Positions 19,361 to 27,612 of a stretch of DNA of 33,364 nt are shown piece after piece; within the stretch, counting starts at the first letter, position 1, and every line of letters starts with the position of its first letter. Location: the NCBI GenBank assembly GCA_016788465.1, contig JAEURV010000244.1, forward strand, positions 1-33,364. The letters run 5' to 3'. A program made the translations under genes and the position numbers. A model generated the notes under the pieces. The model saw only the letters and a list, made by a program, of their open reading frames with translations, ran no database searches and was not told the origin of the DNA. The stretch comes from Nitrospira sp. GTDB taxonomy: Bacteria; Nitrospirota; Nitrospiria; Nitrospirales; Nitrospiraceae.

Positions 19361-20518
19361 CTACTCTGATCCGTTCATTGCCTCTTCCGCTCTCGCAGCT
19401 TGACGGGCTTCTTCCTGCAGACGCTGTGCTTCCGCCTCTTCCGCCAACGCCGCCTTGATTTCCTTATCGCGCTCGACTTTTTCCTTTTCGTATTCCGTAG
19501 CGCTGATGATGTCTATCTTCCATCCCGTCAAGCGCGCCGCAAGCCTGACGTTTTGGCCATTCTTACCGATCGCCAACGACAATTGAGAATCGGCAGCAAC
19601 CACCAGCGCCGATTTCTTTTCTTCGTCGATACCGACCTTCTCGATCGTAGCCGGATTGAGAGCTTCCGCGATGAACACCCGCGGATCTTGCGTCCACGTA
19701 ATGATGTCGATCTTCTCACCACGCAACTCGCGGACGACCGCCTGCACGCGCGACCCTTTAATGCCGACACATGCGCCTACGGGATCTACCGCCTTCTCCC
19801 GTGATGTTACGGCAATCTTTGTACGATCCCCGGGCTCTCGAACGACTGACTTGATTTCGATGATCTTTTCCATAATCTCAGGCACTTCGAGCTCAAAGAG
19901 CTTTGCGACGAATTGGGGATGGCTTCTCGACAAGATCACCTGAACATCCTTCGGAGTCCGACGAACCTCTAGAAGCATGGCTTTCACCCGATCCCCTCGC
20001 CGGTACGTTTCACGCGGGATCTGCTCCTGTATCGGAAGAACTGCCTCCGTTTTCCCGAGATCTACTAGATAATTGCGACGTTCCATACCAAGAATGATGC
20101 CGGTGACCAAATCGCCCTGCCTCGTGGAGTATTCCTTCTGAACCGCCTCCCACTCTGCCTCACGGACCTTCTGAAAAATGACTTGCTTGGCGGTTTGGGC
20201 GGCAATTCTGCCCAATTCATTCATTTCGATCAGGGACCCGATCTCGTCTCCCACCTCGGCTTCGCTGTCATACTGACGAGCTTCTCGCAATGAAATTTCG
20301 GCCTTAGGGTTACTGACAGTCTCGACAATCGTCTTTTTAGAGACAACGGAAATCTCTCCGGTTTTCGGATCAATCTCAACCTGAATATTCTCAGCCTGCC
20401 CAAAACGTTTTTTTGCGGCAGTCTGCAGAGCGGATTCGATGGCTCCGATCACGCGCGCCTTATCGATGCCTTTTTGGCGCCCGATTTCGTCAATCACTGA
20501 AATCAGTTCTCGGTTCAT
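19361..20518 (-). CDS. nusA: Transcription termination/antitermination factor NusA
   Basis: RNA-polymerase-binding elongation factor that modulates pausing, termination and antitermination. The 385 residues show the N-terminal polymerase-binding domain ([17 protein letters not shown], about 1-125), an S1 domain ([17 protein letters not shown] and following), KH1 with [17 protein letters not shown], and KH2 with [18 protein letters not shown]. There are no C-terminal acidic repeats as in enterobacterial NusA. The end is an alanine/glutamate-rich helix, about 345-385. The start ATG has GGAG upstream. The gene sits between rimP and infB in the standard order. Confidence 0.97.
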   Translation of the reverse strand: MNRELISVIDEIGRQKGIDKARVIGAIESALQTAAKKRFGQAENIQVEIDPKTGEISVVSKKTIVETVSNPKAEISLREARQYDSEAEVGDEIGSLIEMNELGRIAAQTAKQVIFQKVREAEWEAVQKEYSTRQGDLVTGIILGMERRNYLVDLGKTEAVLPIQEQIPRETYRRGDRVKAMLLEVRRTPKDVQVILSRSHPQFVAKLFELEVPEIMEKIIEIKSVVREPGDRTKIAVTSREKAVDPVGACVGIKGSRVQAVVRELRGEKIDIITWTQDPRVFIAEALNPATIEKVGIDEEKKSALVVAADSQLSLAIGKNGQNVRLAARLTGWKIDIISATEYEKEKVERDKEIKAALAEEAEAQRLQEEARQAARAEEAMNGSE

Positions 20519-20568
20519 ACCTCACGCTCCTGCATCCGGTTTCCACCCACAGGGCCCCTAACCATTAC

Positions 20569-21063
20569 TTAGATTTTCACGACCAATCTTGCTTCCGCAA
20601 TGCTCTCGCGGCTGAGCTGAATCGTTTGCGGAGCTCGCTGCGTACCTATCGCCAGCACAACGAGAGCCTCGTCTGCTTGCACGAGCTCCCCGGCAATCCG
20701 CCACTGACCTTCGAGAGGCTGTCGAAGCTTGAGATTCACCTGTTTTCCAATCGCCCGCTGATAGTCTTGAGTTCTCTGGAACGGGCGATCCAAACCTGGA
20801 GATGAGACTTCAAGCGTATAGGCGTGAGGAAACGGATCGGCGACATCGAGTGCCGGCCCTAAAGCCTTATGTGCTTGCTCACAGTCGGTGATGGTAACGC
20901 CACCCGGTTTATCGATCAACACACGAACAACAGATCGCGGGCCGCGTCCAACACAGACGACATCGATCAATTCGAGCCCGAGCGTCCACAGAATCGGCGA
21001 AATAACTTCGTGCAATCGGTCGATAACCGGCTGCGAACTACTCCCCGGTATCCTCAACCTCAA
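20569..21063 (-). CDS. rimP: Ribosome maturation factor RimP
   Basis: Binds the 30S subunit during assembly and helps incorporation of S12 and its neighbours. The 164 residues contain GLELIDVVCVG and VVRVLIDKPGGVTITDCE in the N-terminal domain, and the family signature LEVSSPGLDRPFQ near 84-96. The C-terminal domain is a small SH3-like barrel. The frame has no ATG or GTG start; TTG codons at 21063 and 21057 are the candidates. An AAGGGGA site just ahead gives better spacing (about eight bases) to the TTG at 21057. It opens the large cluster, but sits only about 20 bases after a terminator. Confidence 0.95.
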   Translation of the reverse strand: MRLRIPGSSSQPVIDRLHEVISPILWTLGLELIDVVCVGRGPRSVVRVLIDKPGGVTITDCEQAHKALGPALDVADPFPHAYTLEVSSPGLDRPFQRTQDYQRAIGKQVNLKLRQPLEGQWRIAGELVQADEALVVLAIGTQRAPQTIQLSRESIAEARLVVKI

Positions 21064-21083
21064 TGTCCCCTTGACACGTGATC

Positions 21084-21111
21084 AAACAAAAAAGTGGGCC
21101 TGCGCCCACTT
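21084..21111 (-). terminator. Rho-independent terminator after dat, directly before rimP
   Basis: Bases 21092-21099 and 21104-21111 form a perfect 8-base stem (AAGTGGGC with GCCCACTT) around a four-base loop. On the minus strand it is followed by TTTTTTGTTT. It ends the dat unit. Only about 20 bases remain before the rimP start codon, leaving no room for a separate promoter downstream of it. Confidence 0.85.
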
Positions 21112-21156
21112 ACAGAGCCGGTACCATACCACGCACCCCTAAGCAATGCAAGGGGA

Positions 21157-21996
21157 CTAGCCTGTCAGTATCGCCCATCTCGCTGCCAACGACTGGGTGA
21201 CTGGACCGGGACGACCGGAACCGATGAGTTTCCCATCTATCTGGACGACGCCAAGCACTTCAAGCGTGGTGCCGGTAAGAAAAACCTCATCTGCTTGATA
21301 GAGGGAGGTACTCGGCATAAATCGTTCTTCGACGACGATCTCTTCCTCTCTGGCTAGTTGCAGCACGACCGTCCTGGTCACACCGGAGAGAATGCGTGGG
21401 CTTTCAGGAGCCGTTACAATCACCCCCCCCTGAACCACCATCACGTTGCTCACGGCACCTTCCATCACGAAACCATCGCGAACCAAAATAGCCTCAAACA
21501 CACCTGCCTTTCGCGCCTCCTCACGAGCTAACACGTTGGCCAGTAAGTTGACGCTCTTGATGTCGCATCGACCCCATCGCAGATCCTCGCATGTACAGGC
21601 CGTCACGCCCGTCCGACGGATTTCAGGACTGAGAGGGTGGAGCGCTCGAATCGTCATGACGACCGTTGGGCGACTTTCGGAAGGAAAGTTGTGATCGCGG
21701 GGTGCAACCCCTCGCGTAATCTGAATATAGATCTTGGCATCCTGATATCCGGCCAGACTCAGCCCATGATGAATCCACTGTGTCCATTGCCGTCTGGTAT
21801 ATGGTTGGGGAATGGAGAGTTGCGCTGCGCTTCGATCAAGCCGATCAAGGTGCGCACCCATTTCAAAGGGAGATCCTCGATACGTCCGAATCACCTCATA
21901 GACAGCGTCGCCGAATTGAAACCCACGGTCATCGATCGAGACGGTCGCGTCCTGCCATGGAAGAAAACGCCCATTGATAAAAGCAATATCCGGCAT
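21157..21996 (-). CDS. dat: Class IV aminotransferase, probably D-amino-acid transaminase
   Basis: PLP-dependent fold-type IV enzyme of 279 residues. The motif LRWGRCDIKSVNLLANVLA places the Schiff-base lysine at K147, and the pattern resembles Bacillus D-alanine transaminase (RCDIKSLNLL). FLTGTTLEVLGVVQIDG is the conserved C-terminal phosphate-binding region, and NGRFLPWQDATVSIDDRGFQFGD is the family N-terminus. Such an enzyme would interconvert D-alanine and D-glutamate for cell wall synthesis. Branched-chain aminotransferase and aminodeoxychorismate lyase share this fold, so D-specificity is a reasoned guess. It follows the I42-like gene after four bases. Confidence 0.75.
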   Translation of the reverse strand: MPDIAFINGRFLPWQDATVSIDDRGFQFGDAVYEVIRTYRGSPFEMGAHLDRLDRSAAQLSIPQPYTRRQWTQWIHHGLSLAGYQDAKIYIQITRGVAPRDHNFPSESRPTVVMTIRALHPLSPEIRRTGVTACTCEDLRWGRCDIKSVNLLANVLAREEARKAGVFEAILVRDGFVMEGAVSNVMVVQGGVIVTAPESPRILSGVTRTVVLQLAREEEIVVEERFMPSTSLYQADEVFLTGTTLEVLGVVQIDGKLIGSGRPGPVTQSLAARWAILTG

Positions 21997-22000
21997 GCAC

Positions 22001-22339
22001 TCAATTCCCGGGGAGTGACTGCGCCTCTACATTAAAAAGGCGTCGATCTTCAGCGGTGAATTTCCACCCCATGCGTTTCTCGAACAGAACCTGGTGCAAG
22101 CCTGGTCGCACGGCCTTAAACTCGAAGATCCGCTGCCCGTTTTCGACGGCGTTATTACTGGCGATGCGAAGAAATTCGTCACTGAGGAGAGCGAGGTCTT
22201 TAGGATCATAGGAGGGAACCCATTGCTCACCTCTCGTCCGATCCTCCCATAACTGAAGCACGAATGGTTGATCAACCACGACCTTCCGAGAATCCCCGGC
22301 ATCGCACATCGAGACAGGTTCGGCGCCGGCAGTATTCAC
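22001..22339 (-). CDS. Protease-inhibitor I42 (chagasin-like) family protein
   Basis: A 112-residue protein whose central and C-terminal parts resemble the chagasin-like I42 inhibitors of cysteine peptidases. I see the VVVDQPFVLQL strand, a loop DRTRGEQW in place of the NPTTGY motif, and GQRIFEFKAVRPGLHQVLFEKR followed by GW, the counterpart of the conserved Gx-RPW end. The frame has no ATG; GTG at 22339 is the only credible start, with GAGGG a few bases ahead. No signal peptide is visible, unlike many I42 proteins, so it may act in the cytoplasm or the start could be wrong. It lies between the Rieske gene and dat. The fold is recognised by pattern only, so confidence is moderate. Confidence 0.55.
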   Translation of the reverse strand: MNTAGAEPVSMCDAGDSRKVVVDQPFVLQLWEDRTRGEQWVPSYDPKDLALLSDEFLRIASNNAVENGQRIFEFKAVRPGLHQVLFEKRMGWKFTAEDRRLFNVEAQSLPGN

Positions 22340-22395
22340 ACCAGCACCCTCTTTGTGCGCATTAGCACAGTCTTTGTCCCCTTGAATCTCTTCAT
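22336..22395 (-). CDS. Possible 19-residue coupling ORF between Rieske and I42 genes
   Basis: An ATG at 22395 overlaps the Rieske stop as ATGA. The frame encodes MKRFKGTKTVLMRTKRVLV and its TGA overlaps the GTG start of the I42-like gene by four bases. The peptide is basic with no hydrophobic core. It might be a translational relay, a leader, or the frame-shifted remains of an N-terminus. It may also be chance. Confidence 0.25.
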   Translation of the reverse strand: MKRFKGTKTVLMRTKRVLV

Positions 22396-22709
22396 ACTTT
22401 CTTCCGAGGACCGATCAGGATCTCGCCCCCCTCCAGCCGAACTTCGTAACTTCCTACACAATAGCCACCCCCATCCGTCCCTTGTCCGTTTCGGATATCG
22501 AAGGCAAGATCGTGCCAGGGACAAGCAATCACGTAGCCCTTGAGCCGTCCCTCAATAAGAGGTCCTCCTTCATGAGGGCAGCTATTATGAATCGCATAAA
22601 ACTGCCCATCGATGTTGAACAGGGCGATTGGGCGATCATTGACTTTGACGATCTTCGACTGTCCTGGTGGCACATCTTCTACCTGACCGACCTTTTGAAA
22701 CCCATCCAT
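22392..22709 (-). CDS. Rieske [2Fe-2S] ferredoxin-like protein
   Basis: Small soluble Rieske protein of 105 residues from the ATG at 22709. The longer frame starts with TTG inside DUF192 and was not used, because MDGFQKVGQVEDVPPGQ is the normal N-terminus of this group. The cluster-binding pairs are C44-x-H46 (NSCPHEGGPL) and C63-x-x-H66 (ACPWHDLAFD). It has no membrane anchor. This is the type seen as nitrite-reductase small subunit NirD or dioxygenase ferredoxins, but no oxygenase or reductase partner lies beside it. The stop overlaps a possible small ORF leading to the I42-like gene. Confidence 0.9.
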   Translation of the reverse strand: MDGFQKVGQVEDVPPGQSKIVKVNDRPIALFNIDGQFYAIHNSCPHEGGPLIEGRLKGYVIACPWHDLAFDIRNGQGTDGGGYCVGSYEVRLEGGEILIGPRKKV

Positions 22710-22740
22710 CGTTATGTATCCCCTTGGGATGCCGCAAAGC

Positions 22741-23241
22741 CTATAGGCGAAGGGCATATTTGAGTTCGTCGTTTTTTGCAACCCCTGCTTTCTTAATGAA
22801 CCCAGATTCCGCTTGTATCACATAGCGAGCGGCTTCGGGTGGCGGTCCAAACAGCGGACAGGGATCTTTGGTACAGGGCTCCGCTTGCTCGAACAGATGC
22901 ACCACATGATGACTTTCATCGACCCAGAGAATGTCGATGGGAAATCGATACTCCCGCGTCGTCACACGATGAAGACCATTCTCTTCAAAGATATACAACA
23001 TGCCCCCGTTGGAGGGTAATGCTTCCCGAAAGGCAAGCCCAAATAAAAGTTTCTCGGGAGTATCGGCTACCTCGGCCTCTAGTTCGAAACCGCTGGGAAA
23101 CGTTACCACAATTACACTCGATTCTTTGCGTTCGACAAGAAACACGGAGGCGCTCATCAACAGGAGCGCCAGCAGGACCATCATGATGATCCGCTTCTTT
23201 TTCTGTTCTCGATCACTCGCTTGAATCTTATTACCGGACAT
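22741..23241 (-). CDS. DUF192 family membrane-anchored protein
   Basis: A 166-residue protein with a basic cytoplasmic head (QKKKR at 13-17) and a single membrane segment at about 18-36. The outer domain is DUF192, with strands TFPSGFELEAEVADTPEKLLFGLAFRE, GMLYIFEENG, and the signature FPIDILWVD near 104-112. Many DUF192 members are exported small beta proteins of unknown role; this one likely faces the periplasm. It precedes the Rieske gene, with the ATG of the latter 31 bases after its stop. Two cysteines (EPCTKDPCPLF) could form a disulfide or bind metal. The ribosome binding site is weak. Confidence 0.88.
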   Translation of the reverse strand: MSGNKIQASDREQKKKRIIMMVLLALLLMSASVFLVERKESSVIVVTFPSGFELEAEVADTPEKLLFGLAFREALPSNGGMLYIFEENGLHRVTTREYRFPIDILWVDESHHVVHLFEQAEPCTKDPCPLFGPPPEAARYVIQAESGFIKKAGVAKNDELKYALRL

Positions 23242-23334
23242 CGGAAGAAGAGTACTGACTACATTGTTTCACATGCTGGGCCCAACGACCCATGCGTAGA
23301 ACTGCGCTAGGTCTTCTGACCGGAACTCGTTCCG

Positions 23335-23364
23335 TTGACTTGGAAAAGAAGCACGGAATAGAAT
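23335..23364 (+). promoter_or_regulatory. Candidate sigma-70-like promoter of the ferredoxin gene
   Basis: TTGACT (23335-23340) and TAGAAT (23359-23364) are 18 bases apart, each matching five of six consensus positions. Transcription would start near 23371 and leave a leader of about 97 bases. The minus-strand side toward DUF192 shows only weak promoter matches. Confidence 0.55.
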
Positions 23365-23382
23365 GCCTTCTCACGCTGCAAA

Positions 23383-23395
23383 CCACAATTTGTGG
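23383..23395. promoter_or_regulatory. 13-base palindrome in the early transcribed region of the ferredoxin gene
   Basis: CCACAATTTGTGG is a perfect 6-1-6 inverted repeat, lying about 12-25 bases after the predicted ferredoxin transcription start. It could be an operator for a dimeric repressor, or a short RNA hairpin. Confidence 0.35.
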
Positions 23396-23434
23396 ACTAC
23401 TATGGTGGTGGACGTGGGAGCTTGTCAATATTGA

Positions 23435-23815
<381 letters not shown>

Positions 23816-23842
23816 TTCAAGCGCTATTCGTGCTGTTGAAGG

Positions 23843-23880
23843 AAGGCCTTGGTTCTGAAGAGAACCAAGGCCTTTTGCGT
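23843..23880 (+). terminator. Rho-independent terminator of the ferredoxin gene
   Basis: A perfect 14-base stem, 23843-23856 with 23861-23874, around the loop gaag, followed by ttgcgttt. It lies 28 bases after the ferredoxin stop. Confidence 0.9.
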
Positions 23881-23926
23881 TTCTATGAATCCCGGAGCTT
23901 CGCGTCTCCCTTTTCTAGACTGTCGG

Positions 23927-23965
23927 AAAAAACAACGGCCTCAAGGAACATCTCCTTGAGGCCGT
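23927..23965 (-). terminator. Rho-independent terminator of the cupredoxin gene
   Basis: A perfect 13-base stem, 23935-23947 with 23953-23965, around a five-base loop. On the minus strand it runs into TTGTTTTTT. It ends the cupredoxin transcript and faces the ferredoxin terminator about 50 bases away, so the two convergent genes are insulated. Confidence 0.9.
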
Positions 23966-24001
23966 CAATATACAGGGAAGCTTTCTGCTCGACGCCGGCA
24001 G

Positions 24002-24478
24002 CTATTTCAGCATGAGTAACTTGCCGCCGACATGTCCCGGATGCAGATGACACCGATACTCCAGTACGTTCCCTGCGGCATAAAACAAGTCACTGGTTGG
24101 AATACCGATATACTGCGTTTCGCCTGGTTTGAGCACGATCTTTGTATGTAAGACAGTCGGTGCCGATTGATTCACAGCCGCAGTGAGTTGGAATCCATGT
24201 TCAGCCGCTGCCTTGTTCGTCACCTTTAAGAGAACAGGGGCGCCCGGACGCGTCTTAAAATCGATGACGGTCACGGGAGGATACCAGACCTTCGTGTCTC
24301 CGATTTCGAGCGCAAAGAACGAGGCATCGACAGTGAGCTCTTTAAACGGCTGTCCGACGACGGAGCCGGTTTCCAGATCACCGGTTTCGACACCACCCGC
24401 CTGAAGCGCATATGAACCTGAAACCCCGGCCAACACCATCCCAAGGCCGAGAAAGACCACCAACAATGACTTGCCCAT
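24002..24478 (-). CDS. Exported cupredoxin
   Basis: A 158-residue protein with an N-terminal signal peptide (MGKSLLVVFLGLGMVLAGVS, then GSYA before a likely cleavage). The mature part ends in a cupredoxin domain. Candidate copper ligands are H94 in the AEHGFQL loop and C143 with H146 and H149 in YRCHLHPGH. The usual axial methionine is not seen at its standard place and H149 takes a similar position. The stretch resembles the Cys-x-Leu-His-Pro element of nitrosocyanin, though the nitrosocyanin glutamate is replaced by H94. It likely works in the periplasm as an electron carrier or copper-binding protein. It is monocistronic, with a GGGGGG-type ribosome binding site and its own terminator. Confidence 0.82.
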   Translation of the reverse strand: MGKSLLVVFLGLGMVLAGVSGSYALQAGGVETGDLETGSVVGQPFKELTVDASFFALEIGDTKVWYPPVTVIDFKTRPGAPVLLKVTNKAAAEHGFQLTAAVNQSAPTVLHTKIVLKPGETQYIGIPTSDLFYAAGNVLEYRCHLHPGHVGGKLLMLK

Positions 24479-24882
24479 GACTACCCCCCTTGCGAGAAAA
24501 GAAGAGATGAAATAGAAGCTCGTGAACTATTTTCTATGATGCCAAACTCTGGAGGACGTGCAGGCGTTTAGTACTGTACACCCTTCTTCCATGGCCGTTA
24601 AAAAGGATTATCAATACTCGTTAAATTCTGATTATGCGGAGATCCTTATAGCATAGGGCTCAAAACGGAAGCAACCAATATAGCGCCGCCATGAGGCCAG
24701 AGAACTTGTCGCCAAGAGGGCACAATGATCTCGCTCCCTTCTCAACTGCACTCATCGTCAACGACGGTATCGCACGTAGATCCGGTTCACATCAATCGTC
24801 GGCCTGGGATATCCAGCATACCTCCCCCTCCCCCCTTAAGTAATTCAATAACCTGCCGATACAACAGCCAGGGAGCTATAGC
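24479..24882. other. 404-base spacer without a recognisable gene
   Basis: This divergent spacer lies between the cupredoxin and CBS genes. It has only short overlapping frames without ribosome binding sites or family motifs. On the minus strand TTAACG and TACAGT, 17 bases apart in the first 120 bases, are a weak cupredoxin promoter candidate. A C-rich run sits near 24825-24836. I see no tRNA, repeat or riboswitch. Confidence 0.6.
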
Positions 24883-25497
24883 ATGCCCATTATCGTGGCA
24901 GTCAACGGGATTGCGGAAATCTATCCGGCAAAGCTCGTGACCCCACGGTACCACCGCACGGAGGCTGCGGCAGATCGTGAGCATCATGATCAACAGTCCT
25001 CGACACTGGATCACCCTGCCTTAGTCGCACAAACAGCATACCAACAACAGGGTGTCGATCGATCACATCCCACACCGGCAGTCCTGGCCCGAGACTTGAT
25101 GACGACACCGGTCCTCTCTCTTCCATCAGACAGTCCGCTGTTGGATGCATGGACGATCATGTCTCACAAAGGATTCCATCACCTGCCCATCACGTCATTC
25201 CATGGTACACTCGTGGGGATGCTCTCTTATCGAGATCTCCTGCATCATGTGCCGGAATTAATCACAGCGACCGATACCCGACAAGCTTCCCACAAGCACG
25301 CTGCCGAGATCATGACCCCGCGAGTGATTTCGGCAACCCCGACCACAGAGATTCGTGAAATTGCTCGAGTCATGCTGGAGGAGCGGATCCATGCGGTTCC
25401 AATCCTCGATCAAAGCCGTCGCCTCGTCGGTATCGTTGCCACACAAGACCTACTCCGTGGCATCGCCACCCACGGGCCGCTCGAACTGTGGACCTGA
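24883..25497 (+). CDS. CBS-domain pair protein
   Basis: A 204-residue soluble protein. Residues about 1-65 are hydrophilic, histidine- and glutamine-rich, and unassigned. Two CBS domains follow, at roughly 68-125 (ARDLMTTPVLSLPSDSPLLDAW, GMLSYRDLLHHV) and 138-197 (AAEIMTPRVISATPTTEIREIA, GIVATQDLLRGI). CBS pairs usually bind adenine nucleotides and sense energy state; the ligand here is not deducible. There is no catalytic domain attached. The ATG is preceded by AGGGAGC. No clear terminator follows, and the next gene (MEKHLA) is convergent. Confidence 0.9.
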   Translation: MPIIVAVNGIAEIYPAKLVTPRYHRTEAAADREHHDQQSSTLDHPALVAQTAYQQQGVDRSHPTPAVLARDLMTTPVLSLPSDSPLLDAWTIMSHKGFHHLPITSFHGTLVGMLSYRDLLHHVPELITATDTRQASHKHAAEIMTPRVISATPTTEIREIARVMLEERIHAVPILDQSRRLVGIVATQDLLRGIATHGPLELWT

Positions 25498-25613
25498 CCC
25501 TCCGGGCTTTTCGTCTATCGTTCAAAATCTATTGCAAAAACAACTCGTCGATTCCTGCAATGCCTAGCTTGCTGATTTCATTCCAACCGGATCGGTGGGA
25601 GGGAAATGGTTCG

Positions 25614-26090
25614 TCACGATCCCGCCGCGTGCTTCCATGATGAAAACGTCGCTGCTTGACCAACAGGGCTTCCGGCTATATCGATCACAGTCCAAATCAC
25701 AGCCTGCTCGACCATAAAACGACGGCCTGTTGCTGAAATCCGCACTCCTTTATAGCCGTCATAGAAACCTCGCGCTCGTGCCTGCGCCAACATTCGCTCC
25801 CGCTCCGGCCGATTGTCGGCTTCCGCGGTCAGCCGCGAGGGAGTCGTCGTGAATTGCTCCCAGGAGACCTCCCACAAATCGAGGGCGACTTGATTGCCAT
25901 AATTCAAGATCGGATCGGGCTCGGCACCATGCGACACCACCACAAATGGAACTTCAAACAATTTCCGAGCTTGCTCCGCGGCGCCTTCGGTCCGTTCGAT
26001 CAACTCGGCTCCTAGCCAATGGCGATAGCTGTCCAGCAGCAACTGACTCCACCCCACAATGCGTGGGTCTCTCCAAGGTGCATCCTTCAC
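25614..26090 (-). CDS. MEKHLA-domain (PAS-like) protein
   Basis: A 158-residue protein made almost entirely of a MEKHLA domain, a PAS-related fold first named from plant HD-ZIP III proteins and found alone in bacteria. Visible family features are [15 protein letters not shown], the [25 protein letters not shown] block, [20 protein letters not shown] and a C-terminal strand VWTVID-like with GQAATFSSW. Only a GTG at 26090 can start this frame, because an in-frame TGA lies just upstream, and no Shine-Dalgarno is apparent. It is divergent from leuC, with the leuC promoter about 50 bases away. Ligand and role are unknown; chance proximity to leuCD cannot be excluded. Confidence 0.85.
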   Translation of the reverse strand: MKDAPWRDPRIVGWSQLLLDSYRHWLGAELIERTEGAAEQARKLFEVPFVVVSHGAEPDPILNYGNQVALDLWEVSWEQFTTTPSRLTAEADNRPERERMLAQARARGFYDGYKGVRISATGRRFMVEQAVIWTVIDIAGSPVGQAATFSSWKHAAGS

Positions 26091-26139
26091 GGGGTGGTGG
26101 TATCACGACATGCGGTGAAGGGCAAGCGCCAGAGACACC

Positions 26140-26170
26140 TTGTCAAGACCATGGGCCTTCTCTGTATAAT
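26140..26170 (+). promoter_or_regulatory. Promoter of leuC-leuD
   Basis: TTGTCA (26140-26145) and a perfect TATAAT (26165-26170) are 19 bases apart, one or two more than ideal. The start would fall near 26177, about 25 bases ahead of the leuC ATG at 26202, with AGGAG between. The short leader leaves no room for leucine attenuation. Confidence 0.65.
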
Positions 26171-26201
26171 GGGACCTCACTTTACAAAAGCAGGAGCACT
26201 G

Positions 26202-27605
26202 ATGGCCGGCAAGACACTGTTCGACAAAATTTGGGAGTCGCATATTGTTCGCGAAGAGCCTGACGGAACCACCCTTCTGTACATCGACCGACAACTGGTG
26301 CACGAAGTCACATCGCCGCAAGCCTTTGAGGGGTTGAAGCTAGCCGGTCGAAAGCCTCGCCGACCAGCCGCCACCTTGGCCGTGCCGGATCATAATGTTC
26401 CCACGACCGACCGGAAACTACCGATCGTCGATCAAGTCAGTGCCAAACAGATTCGAACTCTTGAAGAAAACTGCCGTGACTTTGGCATTACCTTCTTCGG
26501 CATGGATGACATCCGGCAAGGTGTCGTCCACGTCATCGGTCCCGAACAGGGATTCACGCTTCCAGGAACAACGATCGTGTGCGGAGATTCTCATACGTCC
26601 ACCCACGGAGCATTCGGCGCCTTGGCTTTCGGCATTGGAACCAGCGAGGTCGAGCATGTCTTGGCCACACAGTGCCTCGTCCAGAAACGACCCAAAACGA
26701 TGGAAGTCCGGGTGGAGGGAACTCTGTCTGATCGCTGCTCTGCGAAGGACATTATTCTGGCAATTATCGGAAAAATCGGCACGGCTGGCGGTACGGGTTA
26801 TGTCATCGAGTACACAGGGTCCGCAATTCGCGCTCTGAGCATGGAAGGGCGCATGACCCTCTGCAACATGTCGATCGAGGGAGGGGCCCGCGCTGGACTG
26901 GTAGCTCCCGATGAAAAGACGATCGCCTATGTCAAGGGACGTCCGCTGACCCCACAAGGAGAGTTGTTCGAACGAGCGATGAAGGCGTGGCAGTCGCTCA
27001 AGACAGATCCGGATGCCCGATACGATGTCGTCGTAACCCTGCGAGCGGAAGAGATTGCACCCCAGGTCAGTTGGGGAACGAGTCCCGGAATGGTGTTAGG
27101 CGTGGATCAAAAGGTCCCGGACCCTCAAACGATCACCGATACCAAGACCAAGAGTGCAACGGAACGGGCATTGACCTATATGGGACTGTCTCCCAATACA
27201 CCGATCACCGACATCAAAATCGACAAGGTCTTCATTGGTTCCTGCACCAACTCACGTATTGAAGACTTACGCTTGGCGGCCAGTCTGGCCAAAGGTCGGA
27301 AGGTCGCTGCAACGGTCCACGCCATGGTGGTCCCAGGGTCCGGACTCGTCAAACAACAGGCCGAGGCGGAGGGACTGGATCGCGTATTTCGTGATGCAGG
27401 ATTTGAATGGCGAGAGGCTGGATGCAGCATGTGCCTGGCGATGAATGCCGACGTCCTGCAACCAGGGGAACGGTGCGCCTCCACCAGTAACCGTAATTTT
27501 GAAGGACGCCAAGGCGCGGGTGGGAGAACTCACCTGGTCTCCCCTGCTATGGCGGTGGCGGCAGCCATCGAAGGACACTTCGTCGATATTCGGCATTGGA
27601 GCTGA
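26202..27605 (+). CDS. leuC: 3-isopropylmalate dehydratase large subunit
   Basis: Aconitase-family subunit that isomerises 2- to 3-isopropylmalate in leucine synthesis, holding a [4Fe-4S] cluster. The ATG at 26202 with AGGAG upstream gives 467 residues, the usual LeuC length; a longer frame upstream runs across the promoter and was discarded. The three cluster cysteines are C348 (FIGSCTNSR), C408 and C411 ([12 protein letters not shown]). Substrate-loop motifs include [24 protein letters not shown] and RNFEGRQG. It is followed seven bases later by leuD, with which it forms the heterodimer. Confidence 0.98.
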   Translation: MAGKTLFDKIWESHIVREEPDGTTLLYIDRQLVHEVTSPQAFEGLKLAGRKPRRPAATLAVPDHNVPTTDRKLPIVDQVSAKQIRTLEENCRDFGITFFGMDDIRQGVVHVIGPEQGFTLPGTTIVCGDSHTSTHGAFGALAFGIGTSEVEHVLATQCLVQKRPKTMEVRVEGTLSDRCSAKDIILAIIGKIGTAGGTGYVIEYTGSAIRALSMEGRMTLCNMSIEGGARAGLVAPDEKTIAYVKGRPLTPQGELFERAMKAWQSLKTDPDARYDVVVTLRAEEIAPQVSWGTSPGMVLGVDQKVPDPQTITDTKTKSATERALTYMGLSPNTPITDIKIDKVFIGSCTNSRIEDLRLAASLAKGRKVAATVHAMVVPGSGLVKQQAEAEGLDRVFRDAGFEWREAGCSMCLAMNADVLQPGERCASTSNRNFEGRQGAGGRTHLVSPAMAVAAAIEGHFVDIRHWS

Positions 27606-27612
27606 GGTCATT

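Noticed and set aside
23231-23428. Minus-strand 65-residue frame upstream of DUF192
   Set aside because: TTG start, no ribosome binding site, and an arginine/serine/histidine-rich composition typical of chance frames.
26019-26201. In-frame upstream extension of leuC
   Set aside because: It crosses the leuC promoter and is not typical LeuC sequence; the ATG at 26202 has AGGAG upstream.
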